Assembly: GCA_963737225.1 (NCBI GenBank)
Contig: CAVTSA010000002.1
Coordinates: forward strand, 248,001-312,000
Direction of reading: 5' to 3'
Length of the DNA stretch: 64,000 nucleotides
DNA from: CAVTSA01 sp963737225
GTDB taxonomy: Bacteria > Chloroflexota > Dormibacteria > Dormibacterales > Dormibacteraceae
Shown here in pieces: positions 1-7,719 of this stretch. The position numbers and the translations under genes are program-made. The notes beneath the pieces were generated by a model. It made no database searches, was not told the origin of the DNA, and saw only the letters and a program-made list of their open reading frames with translations. Numbering within the stretch: position 1 is the stretch's first letter; each line of letters begins with the position of its first letter.

Positions 1-86
1 CCCGAAGTGATGGTACGGGCCGGACAAGGAGAGGGCGGCGCCGACACGAAGGGCGGCGCCGCCCCGGCTTCCAGTCCGCGGTGGGT

Positions 87-782
87 TCAGGAGGGAGTCC
101 CGTACTCGTCGTGCAGGCGCCACCACTCGTACGGCGGGGTCTGCGGGTAGCCCTCCGGCGAGTCCTCCCAGCTCTCCTGACGCCCGAGCGCGGTGAGGTC
201 GAGGTACGACCATGTGCTCCCGATCGCCTCGTCACCGCGGGCTTCGGTGGAGTACGTGCGGAAGACACGGTCGCCGTCGCGGATGAAGGCGTTGTTCCCA
301 TGCCACTCGTCGACTCCGAAGTCCTTGTCGAAGTCGTCGGTCAGCGTGTACCAGGGCACCTGCCACCCCATCCGCCGGCGGTACCTCTCGATGTCCGCCT
401 GCGGGGCCCGCGATACGTAGACGAGGGTCGTGTCGCGCGCGTTCAGGTGGGCCAGGTTGGACACCTGGTCGGCGCCGAAGGAGCAGCCGGGGCACCCGCT
501 CTCGGGCCAGTTGGCCACGCCCGGCTCGAAGAAGAAACGGTAGACGATCAGCTGGGTGCGACCCGCGAATAGGTCGAGCAGGCTGACCCGGCCTTCCGGT
601 CCCTGGAAGTGATACTCCTTGGTGACCTCCATCCAGGGCATCCGCCGCCGCTCAGCGGCCAGCGCGTCGCGGGCCCGGGTCACCTCCTTCTCCCTGACCA
701 GGAGCTTCTGGCGAGCGGCCGTCCACTCCTCTTCGGAGACGACCGGCGGCGTGTTCATGGTGGCGAATTGCGACTCTGGCAT
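87..782 (-). CDS. DUF899 family thioredoxin-like protein
   Basis: Protein of 231 residues resembling the DUF899 family, which adopts a thioredoxin-like fold and has no settled reaction. Seen in the sequence: the family run YRFFFEP at about residues 81-87, a GCPGCS motif at about 96-101 in the position of a redox-type cysteine pair, and the aromatic tail STWSYLDLTALGRQE near 189-203. I chose the ATG at 782 because GAGGAGG lies about five bases upstream; a longer reading back to 851 lacks this support. It is transcribed alone on the minus strand, and a paired-palindrome repeat follows upstream. Family assignment is confident; the redox role is an inference from the cysteines. Confidence 0.88.
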   Translation of the reverse strand: MPESQFATMNTPPVVSEEEWTAARQKLLVREKEVTRARDALAAERRRMPWMEVTKEYHFQGPEGRVSLLDLFAGRTQLIVYRFFFEPGVANWPESGCPGCSFGADQVSNLAHLNARDTTLVYVSRAPQADIERYRRRMGWQVPWYTLTDDFDKDFGVDEWHGNNAFIRDGDRVFRTYSTEARGDEAIGSTWSYLDLTALGRQESWEDSPEGYPQTPPYEWWRLHDEYGTPS

Positions 783-869
783 CGATGCCTCCTCACCCGG
801 TGGGCTCAAATCTCGCGGTAAGTGTAGCACCAATATGTGGACGCCGTCCACATACTCGCGGGGCGATTT

Positions 870-932
870 CCGGTTTCGCGCGAAAAGGGTGGTATGGAGC
901 GTTCCATAGACCCGTTTTCGCGCGAAAACGGG
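870..932. repeat. Paired-palindrome intergenic element, class 1 copy A
   Basis: Two palindromic arms built on TTTCGCGCGAAA (870-889 and 911-932; the second arm is the perfect palindrome CCCGTTTTCGCGCGAAAACGGG with one extra base pair of flanks) enclose a small hairpin TATGGA-GCG-TTCCATA at 893-908. It begins three bases beyond the stop of the aminotransferase gene at 935. Related copies are at 11130, 19044, 54146 and 54620. It may act as a terminator or be a mobile intergenic repeat. Confidence 0.8.
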
Positions 933-934
933 CC

Positions 935-2044
935 TTACAGCCGGTTCAGCACCTCGACCACCCGTCCGGCGTCAGCCGGTGTGACCCCGGGGTGGACGGG
1001 GATCGAAAGCATGTCCTGGGCGGCCCGCTCGGCCTTCGGGCAGCGCGCCGGCAGGGTGCGATACGGGGGCTGCCGGTGGAGTGGGACCGGGTAGTAGACA
1101 CCGCTGGCGATGCCGGCCGCGGCAAGCGCCGCCCGCGCCCGATCCCTCGCTGCCGGTCCGCCCGGGAAACGGATCGTGTACTGGTGGTAGGCGTGCCCGG
1201 CCTCGGGGAGGACGCGCGGGCGGAGATACCGCTCGGGGTCGAGCTCGGCGTCGTACCAGGCGGCAAGCCGGCGGCGCGAGCGGGTGATCGCGTCCAGCCG
1301 GCCGAGCCGGGCGATGCCGATCGCGGCCTGCAGCTCCGTCATTCGGACTTTGTGACCGATGCCCTCGTGCAGGTGGGGTTGATCGCCGTACGCCCGGTGG
1401 CGAAGACGTCTGCAGGTGGCCGCCACTCGATCCGAGTTGGTGACGATCATGCCGCCTTCCCGGGTGGTCAGGTTCTCGGACGCGTGGAGGGAGAAGGCGG
1501 CGGTGCCGAACCGGGCCAGGCCAAGGCCCCGGAACGTGGCGCCGGCCGCCTGGCTCGAGTCCTGGAGCAGGAGCAGCCGGTGAGTGTTGCCGATCGTGCC
1601 CAGCCGGCCCAGATCTGCCGGGTTGCCGTGCAGATGGACGGCGAGGATGGCGCGTGTCCGTGGGGTCAGAACGGCTTCGACCGCCTTCGGGCTCAGGTTC
1701 AGGGTGTCGTCGACATCGGCGAACACCGGCACGGCACCGGTGTGCACGATCGCCTTCGCGGTCGCCGCGAAGCTCTGAGGGGTCGTCACGACCTCGTCGC
1801 CCGGCCCCACACCGTGCGCCACCAGCGCGAGGCGGAGCGCGGTCAACCCGTTGGAGGTGGCGATCGCGTGCCGTGAGCCCACCATTTCGGCAAACCGGCG
1901 CTCGAACTCGAGGACCCGCTGACCCTGGACGAGCCTGCCCGATCGCATGACCGCCAGCACGGCAGCCTCCTCCTCAGGACCGAATCGGGGGGCGGCGATC
2001 TCGATGGGTAGGCGGCCGGCGGCGTCGACCACGTGCATGGTCAT
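935..2044 (-). CDS. DegT/DnrJ/EryC1/StrS aminotransferase homologue with Lys-to-Glu at the PLP site
   Basis: A 369-residue member of the DegT/DnrJ/EryC1/StrS fold, which normally transaminates keto-sugar nucleotides using PLP. The start ATG at 2044 follows AGGAGGTGGAGCC. Family features seen: SNGLTAL near 64-70, the pyridine-nitrogen Asp in QDSSQA (D162) and NLTTREGG near 191-198. The residue before NLTT should be the Schiff-base lysine, but the codon is GAG (Glu190, bases about 1474-1476), one transition from AAG. If real, the protein cannot make the usual internal aldimine and may be a sensor, a non-transaminating homologue, or dead. The acetyltransferase at 2831 suggests an amino-sugar pathway. 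Fold confident, activity doubtful. Confidence 0.88.
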   Translation of the reverse strand: MTMHVVDAAGRLPIEIAAPRFGPEEEAAVLAVMRSGRLVQGQRVLEFERRFAEMVGSRHAIATSNGLTALRLALVAHGVGPGDEVVTTPQSFAATAKAIVHTGAVPVFADVDDTLNLSPKAVEAVLTPRTRAILAVHLHGNPADLGRLGTIGNTHRLLLLQDSSQAAGATFRGLGLARFGTAAFSLHASENLTTREGGMIVTNSDRVAATCRRLRHRAYGDQPHLHEGIGHKVRMTELQAAIGIARLGRLDAITRSRRRLAAWYDAELDPERYLRPRVLPEAGHAYHQYTIRFPGGPAARDRARAALAAAGIASGVYYPVPLHRQPPYRTLPARCPKAERAAQDMLSIPVHPGVTPADAGRVVEVLNRL

Positions 2045-2484
2045 GGCTCCACCTCCTGGGTGGCAGCGGCTCGCGAGCGGGCTGCGAACGGCCGGCGGGG
2101 CGGGGGCGCGAACCCTCCCGGCGGCAGGTGACCTGCGAAGCCGGCAGACGGTGCGGCTCCTGGCCGGCCCGGACCGCCGGCGCGGTTGCGCTTCCTGCCG
2201 GCGGGGTTGTCCCCGAGCGTCTGCCCGGCGATCAGGGTCGGGTCGCGAACCGCAGCCGGCTCGATGAGCTTCAGGGCCTCGCGGGGCGTGATCGCGAGGG
2301 GCTCTTCGACGCGCTCGGCGACGGGGGGCCATCGATCCGCTCGGGGCCCGGCGACGGACGCATCCCGGGTTCCCGGCACCTCGTCGAGCTTGCGCAGTGG
2401 CTGCCGGAACCGGCACCCGTATCCGGCCAGTCCGCGTCGCATCGGTCGCAACTCATTCCCGTCCTGACGCGGTCTCGAGATCAC
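2041..2484 (-). CDS. Possible small protein coupled to the aminotransferase homologue
   Basis: Tentative 147-residue gene. Its stop TGA overlaps the ATG of the aminotransferase homologue (ATGA at 2041-2044), a common sign of translational coupling, and a GTG at 2484 is preceded by GGAGGAG with a three-base spacer. The product is basic and rich in Pro, Arg and Ala, with no signal peptide, membrane segment or family I recognise. The central stretch ITPREALKLIEP looks helical. In a GC-rich genome such open frames arise by chance, and frames on the other strand are also open here, so this is weakly supported. Confidence 0.28.
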   Translation of the reverse strand: MISRPRQDGNELRPMRRGLAGYGCRFRQPLRKLDEVPGTRDASVAGPRADRWPPVAERVEEPLAITPREALKLIEPAAVRDPTLIAGQTLGDNPAGRKRNRAGGPGRPGAAPSAGFAGHLPPGGFAPPPRRPFAARSRAAATQEVEP

Positions 2485-2830
2485 CGGCTCCTCCGTGGGA
2501 CCACCCCCTCTTTCAGTGCGCGCTGCGCGGCCCCGCATCGTCCCGCGACGGCGCCAGACCCGGGGGCGGATTCCCTCCTTCAGGGTCGGCCGCGGCCCGC
2601 CACGTCGGCAATGAGCCGTTGATCCCCGGTGAGGCGGGCGCAACGCCCTCACCGGGAGGGGCCCCCGTCATCGCAGGCGGCGGCGGTTACCCATGGCCAT
2701 GGGGTCAGATGGACCATGCGTGGCGCCGGGCCGCGAAGACGGCGAGCCGGTGTGCGCAACCACGGCGAGCCGGCGGACGCGGAGAGTCCCTCGGGAGGGC
2801 GCGGGGTCGGGACCCTGCGCCGGCGTCGGG
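2485..2830. other. No gene recognised
   Basis: About 350 bases between the acetyltransferase stop and the tentative small gene. Open frames exist on both strands but none has a convincing ribosome site or recognisable product. It may hold the promoter for the aminotransferase unit; I cannot point to a clear -10 or -35. Confidence 0.4.
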
Positions 2831-3352
2831 CTACGGGTCGGCTTCGTGGTTCTCCGGCCGGACGCTCAACAGGTGGGGGCTGAGCTCCCGCATCGTCCCG
2901 GCGACACGCGCAGGGTTGCCGCGGGCGATGCCGTTGGGATGGACGTCGTGGGTCACCACGCTTCCGGCCCCGATCATGGCGCGCTCGCCGATGCTGACGC
3001 CGCACAGGACGGTGGAGCCGGCACCCACGCTGGCCCCACGGCGCACGACGGTAGGAGTGATCGCCCGATCACCGTCCTGGACGAGCTTCCCGTCAGACCC
3101 CACCGCCCGGGGAAAGTGGTCGTTGGTGAAGCACACGTGGGGGCCGATGTAGACGTCGTCCTCGATCGTCACTCCGCTGGGCAGATAGGCGAACGCTTCG
3201 ATCCTCACGTTCCGGCCGACGACGACATCCCGCTGGATCTCGACGAAGGCGGCGATCCTGGTCCCATCGCCGATCTCGCAGCCGTACAGGTTGACGAGGT
3301 CGGGCTGGGCCACCTGGACGTCGCTTCCCAGGCGCACGTCGTCCGTGATCAT
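2831..3352 (-). CDS. Left-handed beta-helix (hexapeptide) N-acetyltransferase
   Basis: A 173-residue acyltransferase with the hexapeptide pattern of the left-handed parallel beta-helix (repeats such as IGDGTRI, VVGRNVRI, IEDDVYIGP, VGAGSTV, IGERAMIGAGSVV). The C-terminal block IARGNPARVAG is typical of acetyl-CoA-dependent sugar O/N-acetyltransferases. Best known relatives of this size are the WlbB/QdtC/WbpD group, which acetylate a 3-amino group made by a DegT-type aminotransferase, so the neighbouring aminotransferase homologue fits a nucleotide amino-sugar step. The ATG at 3352 has GGAGG six bases upstream; an earlier ATG in frame has no such site. Family confident, substrate inferred from context. 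Confidence 0.85.
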   Translation of the reverse strand: MITDDVRLGSDVQVAQPDLVNLYGCEIGDGTRIAAFVEIQRDVVVGRNVRIEAFAYLPSGVTIEDDVYIGPHVCFTNDHFPRAVGSDGKLVQDGDRAITPTVVRRGASVGAGSTVLCGVSIGERAMIGAGSVVTHDVHPNGIARGNPARVAGTMRELSPHLLSVRPENHEADP

Positions 3353-3533
3353 GCGGAGCCTCCGCCGGGACGGGTCGGCTTTGCCATCGGTCCTCCTGAG
3401 CTCGCTGGAGTGCGTCATCGGGTAGCGTCGCATCCCGCCCGACGCGGCGGCGATAGGTCGTCGTGCCCCCTCCGCGGTGGGACTCAGCGCCCTGGGGGAC
3501 CCCGCGTCTTCCTCAAGGGAACGGGCAGATTGC

Positions 3534-4187
3534 TCATGGCGCGGCCAGCCCCTTGCGCGCCGCGTAGAGCACCGCCTGGGCCCGGTCGTGCACGCCCAGC
3601 TTCTCGTAGATGCGGGCGATGTGGTTCCGGGTCGTCTTCTCGGTGATGCGAAGTTGGAACGCAACCTGCTTGGTGGCGAGACCGGCCGCCAGCATCTCGA
3701 GGATCTGAAGCTCGCGCGCCGAGAGGCCGTCGTACATGTCCTCGGAGGTCATGCGGTGCGTGACCAGGTCGAGCACCCGTTCCGCGACCGCGCCCGACAT
3801 CACGAGCTCGTCGTGGGCGACGGCCAGGACGCCCGAGATGATCGCCTCCGGATCGGCGTCCTTCAGCAGGTACCCACGAGCCCCCGCCTCCAGCGCCCGG
3901 GAGACGAACCCGTCGGAGGCGTAGTTGGACAGCATCAGCACCTTGATCTCGGGGTGCTGACTGCGGATCTCCGCCGTCGCCTGGATTCCGTCCAGGACGG
4001 GCATGCGGACGTCCATCAACACCACCATCGGTCGCTCGCGGTGTGCGATCTCGACGGCTTCCCGACCGTTTTCCGCCAGCCCTACGACCCGGAGCCTGGA
4101 GTCGAGCTCCATGAGGTGACGCATGCCGAGCCGGAACAGCGGTCGGTCGTCCGCGATCACCAAGGTGACCGGCGTCTCCCTGCTCAT
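3534..4187 (-). CDS. NarL/FixJ-type response regulator
   Basis: A 217-residue two-domain regulator: receiver domain at about 7-125 with acidic pocket (D13, D14), phosphoacceptor D59 in VVLMDVRMP and the conserved lysine K109 in YLLKDAD; then a LuxR-type helix-turn-helix at about 150-210 (LSARELQILEMLAAGL, TEKTTRNHIARIYEKLGV). It would bind DNA when phosphorylated. No histidine kinase is adjacent, so it is an orphan here. Its ATG overlaps the stop of a short upstream reading frame (ATGA at 4184-4187), suggesting translational coupling. A second regulator of the same type lies at 21259. Confidence 0.95.
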   Translation of the reverse strand: MSRETPVTLVIADDRPLFRLGMRHLMELDSRLRVVGLAENGREAVEIAHRERPMVVLMDVRMPVLDGIQATAEIRSQHPEIKVLMLSNYASDGFVSRALEAGARGYLLKDADPEAIISGVLAVAHDELVMSGAVAERVLDLVTHRMTSEDMYDGLSARELQILEMLAAGLATKQVAFQLRITEKTTRNHIARIYEKLGVHDRAQAVLYAARKGLAAP

Positions 4188-4465
4188 CCCCGACCTCCGG
4201 CCGGGAAGGCGAGCCGTCGAGGGGGCCCGTCGCCCCGGCTCCTGTCCGGACGGTCAGCGCGCCGGTGGGCGCCGCCTGGATGTGATCTGGTGGCGCGGGT
4301 GAGGCTGCGGTGACGGTCAGCTGACCGGCGCCGCGAACGCCTGCCTGCAAGGGTCGCCGGCGCGGCCACGGAGACCGCCGGCGCGGCGAGGATCAGGGCC
4401 GCAAGCAGCGCCACGCATCGGCGGCTGCTCCGGCCTGAGCGGACGTTGATCGATTCAACGGACAT
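4184..4465 (-). CDS. Short putative secreted protein upstream of the response regulator
   Basis: A 93-residue frame with an N-terminal signal-peptide-like stretch: basic RSGRSSRR, then hydrophobic CVALLAALILAAPAVSVAAPA with Ala-x-Ala cleavage sites. The rest is Arg-rich and unlike a mature secreted protein, whereas an alternative frame after about 4345 reads GVRGAGQLTVTAASPAPPDH, which looks more natural. A single-base frameshift inside the gene is therefore possible. Its TGA overlaps the regulator ATG. GGAG lies about 13 bases before the ATG at 4465, rather far. No family recognised. Confidence 0.4.
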   Translation of the reverse strand: MSVESINVRSGRSSRRCVALLAALILAAPAVSVAAPATLAGRRSRRRSADRHRSLTRATRSHPGGAHRRADRPDRSRGDGPPRRLAFPAGGRG

Positions 4466-4547
4466 GGTCTGATTTCGTCTCCTCAAATTCGAAATCGCAG
4501 GTCGTCCCGGCTGGACGACGCAGACGACATGACGACCGAGGAGGACG

Positions 4548-6959
4548 TCAGCCAGGTCGCTCGATGCGAGACCTCAGATAGCTGTCGGAGGAGACGTTCG
4601 GCCCGCGCAGCCCAGCCCTGGCGCGGTTCTGAGCGAGGGTCGTCGAGGGTGAGAGGGTCGCACCCGAGTGGGCACCGCCCTCACCCTGGCCCGAGCCGTT
4701 GCCGGCCGCCGGCGCGATCGGAGAGGGACCTGCGGGCGCCGGCGGCGGTGAGACGGGAATCGTCGGTGAAGGGGCGGCGGGTCCGGACTGCTGGGAGCCA
4801 CCGGCCCCCCACGCACTCGGAAGGCTTGCTCCGGAGCGCCAGAGGCTGGGGAGAGCGGAGCCGCCCGACACCAGCGTTGTGGTGCGAGGGGCGCCCGCCG
4901 ACTGTCCAGAGGTGCCTCCGGCCGCGGCGAGGGTGCCAAGCGGTGGGGCCGCCACCGTCGACGAGCTCGAACCCGGCGCCATCGTGCCGGGGTTCAGATC
5001 GCCAGGGATACTCGGCGTCGAGACCGCCGGAGCGAGCGTCGAGACCACCGGGGTCACGATCGAGCTCACCACCTGGGTCACCGGCGCGACCGCGGTCGAG
5101 ACCACCGGCGCCAAGCGCCTCGGTGATCGGGGTCACCGTCGAGACCACCGGGGTCACGATCGAGCTCACCACCTGGGTCACCGGCGCGACCGCGGTCGAG
5201 ACCACCGGCGCCAAGGCCTCGGTGATCGGCGTCACCGTCGAGACCACCGGGGTCACGACCGAGCTCACCACCTGGGTCACCGGCGCGACGCGCGGTCGAG
5301 ACCACCGGCGCCAAGGCCTCGGTGATCGGCGTCACCGTCGAGACCACCGGGGTCACGACCGAGGTCACCACCTGGGTCACCGGCGCGACCGCGGTCGTGA
5401 CCACCGGCGCCAAGGCCTCCGGTGACCGGCGTCACCGTCGAGACCACCGGGGTCACGATCGAGCTCACCACCTGGGTCACCGGCGCGACCGCGGTCGAGA
5501 CCACCGGCGCCAAGACCTCGGTGATCGGGGTCACCGTCGAGACCACCGGGGTCACGATCGAGCTCACCACCTGGGCCACCGGCGCGACCGTGGTCGAAAC
5601 CACCGGCGCCAAGGCCTCGGTGATCGGGGTCACCGTCGAGGCCACCGGGGTCACGATCGAGGTAACCACCTGGGTCACCGGCGCGACCGCCGGTCGAAAC
5701 CACCGGCGCCAAGGCCTCGGTGATCGGGGTGACCGTCGAGACCACCGGCGCCAGCGCTCCCGTGATCGGGGTGACCGTCGAGACCACCGGGGTCACGATC
5801 GAGGTCACCACCTGGGTCACCGGCGCGACGGCGGTCGAGACCACCGGCGCCGGCACCACGGCGGTCGACACGACCGGCTGCAGAGCCTGTGTCGTCGGAC
5901 CAACCGCCGCACCCACGGTGGAGCCCACCAGCCCGGTACCCGACTGCATGCCGGCGCGGCGGGAGCGACGGCCGTTCCGATGGCGGAGCCAACCGGCGCC
6001 ACGGTCGATACGACGCTCCCCGTCACCGGAGCGGTGGTCGCACCCGTGGAAACGGCCGTACCGAGGGTGGATCGGACGATCTGATTCACCGGAGCTGCAC
6101 TCGAGCCGGCGGTCGCAGCGAGTGGCGGGGCGGCGGGCCCAGCCGCCTGCGTCACCGGATCGGCAGCAGCGCTGGCCGTGGACGCCACCGGAGCGACCGT
6201 GGACACCGGAACGGCGGTCGAGCTCTCCGACGAGGCGGCGGACCGAGCCGTCCGGGTCGCCGGAGCGACTGCTGCACCACCCGCGGAGGCGACCGGGGCG
6301 ATGGTGGGCTGGACGGTCTGGGTCACCGAAGCGACGGCAGCACCGGCTGTCGCGGCCAGGGCGGTGGCCGTCGACTGGACCGGCTGGGTGGCGGCCGAGG
6401 CCGCGGACTGCGTGGGCTGCGTGCTGGGAGCCCGGCCGCCGGCCGGAACCGAGACCGCCGAGCCGGCGGTGCGGGCTGCGCGGTCGAACCGGTGGGCTGA
6501 GCGCTCTGAGTGAGCGGAGGCGGCGCCGTAGTCGTTGTCGAAGCCACGGACGAGACGGCCGGTACCGCCGGGGAGATGCTCGACTCGGCGTTCCGTGTTC
6601 CAGAAGCCGGATCGCTGGTCGACGCCGCAGCGGGTACAGCCGACTGTGCGGGCTCGGTGGCCGCTTGAGCCGCCTGGGTCACCGGCGCGGCAGCGTTCGC
6701 CGCGGCGTGGGTCACGGTTGACGCCGTAGATGCCACCGCCGCGACCGGAGTTGGAAGTCGCCGGCGAACCGTTCAGCGTCGGAAGGCCGGCAGCATATGC
6801 TGTCAGGTGCAGCAGCAGCACTGCGGCCACGGCCAGGGCCCCCGCAATGCCCGCCAGCAGGAGAGCGTGAACGACGCTCCTTGACCCATGCAGCCGAAGC
6901 TCCAGGCCCACTCCGTTCGGAACGGATACCAGGCTAGTCACCGAATTACCCATTGTCAT
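4548..6959 (-). CDS. Membrane-anchored Val/Thr/Pro/Ala/Ser repeat protein, frameshifted
   Basis: One long gene, about 800 residues if its frameshifts are repaired. The N-terminus (ATG at 6959 or 6953 behind AAGGTG) has one strong membrane segment (HALLLAGIAGALAVAAVLLLH) that could be an anchor or uncleaved signal. Then follows an Ala/Thr/Pro/Ser/Val region with PVTQ, PVAS and VST motifs, an array of about eight 33-residue repeats (period 99 bp, motif PVVSTVTPITEALAPVVST and similar), and a Gly/Ser/Pro-rich tail ending ERPG. Reading continuity jumps at about 6740, 6480, 5955, 5690, 5420, 5290 and 5116. The same composition continues across each jump, so these are indels in one gene. A surface stalk or wall-spanning protein is my inference; no catalytic domain is seen. 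Confidence 0.65.
5039..5851 (-). repeat. Tandem 99-bp (33-residue) coding repeat array
   Basis: The marker CGAGSTMACCACCTGG occurs at 5061, 5161, 5260, 5360, 5460, 5559, 5658 and 5800. Spacings are 100, 99, 100, 100, 99, 99 and 142 (99 + 42 + 1). The true unit is 99 bp, so four intervals each carry exactly one extra base, at about 5116, 5290, 5420 and 5691. Unit sequence is highly conserved, with a few synonymous and Ser/Thr or Val/Ile changes. It is coding sequence of the surrounding protein, not a CRISPR array: there are no unique spacers. Confidence 0.92.
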
Positions 6960-6965
6960 TATCAC

Positions 6966-7285
6966 CTTGCCTAGGCCCTTGGGTCAATAGGCCAGATGCC
7001 TCAGCAGCCTGGGTAGAGCCTCGATGGCGCGCGCGTACGCCGCCTCCGGCGATGAGCCGCTCGCTGTGATGCCGGGGTGCCGCCAGGCCCCGCCGGATCG
7101 CCGGCGGCCAGGAATGGACTTGCTCAGCGCGCCGGGCCGGTCTCCCCATTGAACTGGTGACATCCGGCGTGACACGCTCGGCATGGTGGACGGATCAACG
7201 CCGGACGCGGGACGCGCTCACCTGGAGGGCGCCCCGTGGTGGGCGCCGGGATTCGCCCATCGTCACCAAGGGAGGAAGGCGTGCC
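6966..7285. other. No gene recognised; divergent upstream region
   Basis: About 320 bases between the starts of the repeat protein (minus) and the small plus-strand gene at 7286. Short open frames exist on the minus strand but none has a good start site. It must hold promoters for both directions; I see no clear consensus. Confidence 0.4.
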
Positions 7286-7627
7286 GTGAGCAACCAGGGC
7301 CTGCCGGATGATCACGGCTTGCTCGACCTGGACCTGGGAGACCCTTTCGACGGGCCTCGTTTCCTTCACGAGCTGCACGATGCGGTGCGCGAGGACCTGA
7401 CCGACCTCCTCGTCGAGCTCGAGCTGGCGCGGCGATCCCGTCCCTCTCCCGAGGTCGACCGGCACGTGCGAACGGTGCGGGACGTCGTGGTTGCGCTTCG
7501 CCGCCTGCTCTTCGAGCTGCATCGGGGTGAGGCGTCCGAGAGCACCGACCCACTCACCGGGCTCCAGCGAGCTGCGGCGGGAATCGCCGTGACCCGCCAG
7601 GGTGGCACGCGACCGACAGACGATTAG
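7286..7627 (+). CDS. Small helical protein of unknown function
   Basis: A 113-residue protein starting at GTG 7286 behind GGAGGAAGGC (spacer about seven bases). The N-terminus is acidic (DDHGLLDLDLGDP), followed by two long predicted helices rich in Leu, Arg and Glu (about residues 30-80, for example EDLTDLLVELELARR and VRTVRDVVVALRRLLFEL). No signal peptide, membrane segment or metal motif. I do not recognise the family. It ends four bases before a paired GTGCAC palindrome element and faces the ABC permease gene convergently. Confidence 0.6.
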   Translation: MSNQGLPDDHGLLDLDLGDPFDGPRFLHELHDAVREDLTDLLVELELARRSRPSPEVDRHVRTVRDVVVALRRLLFELHRGEASESTDPLTGLQRAAAGIAVTRQGGTRPTDD

Positions 7628-7630
7628 GGC

Positions 7631-7692
7631 GATTGGTGCACCAATCGCCCCGTTTCAGGGCCGGGACAGGGCCTTTGGTGCACCAACGGCCC
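7631..7692. repeat. Paired-palindrome intergenic element, class 2 copy F
   Basis: Two copies of the perfect palindrome TTGGTGCACCAA (arms 7631-7646 as GATTGGTGCACCAATC and about 7675-7688) separated by about 28 bases of GC-rich sequence. It lies between two converging genes (stops at 7627 and 7720), a natural place for a bidirectional terminator. A second copy in opposite orientation is at 47215. Confidence 0.8.
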
Positions 7693-7719
7693 ATCGGCGA
7701 CTCGGCGTCGCAAGGCGCG

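Noticed and set aside
785..1876. Long open frame on the plus strand opposite the DegT homologue
   Set aside because: It mirrors the third-codon-position GC of the real gene on the other strand, has no recognisable domain and no ribosome site.
2649..3005. Arg-rich open frame across 2649-3005, minus strand
   Set aside because: Overlaps the acetyltransferase gene in another frame, has no start signal and extreme Arg/Pro content.
5039..5851. Array could be a CRISPR
   Set aside because: Units are contiguous 99-bp coding repeats with no unique spacers and no cas genes nearby.
6946..7184. Short minus-strand frames of about 66 residues upstream of the repeat protein
   Set aside because: No ribosome site, Arg/Gly/Pro-rich, no recognisable motif.
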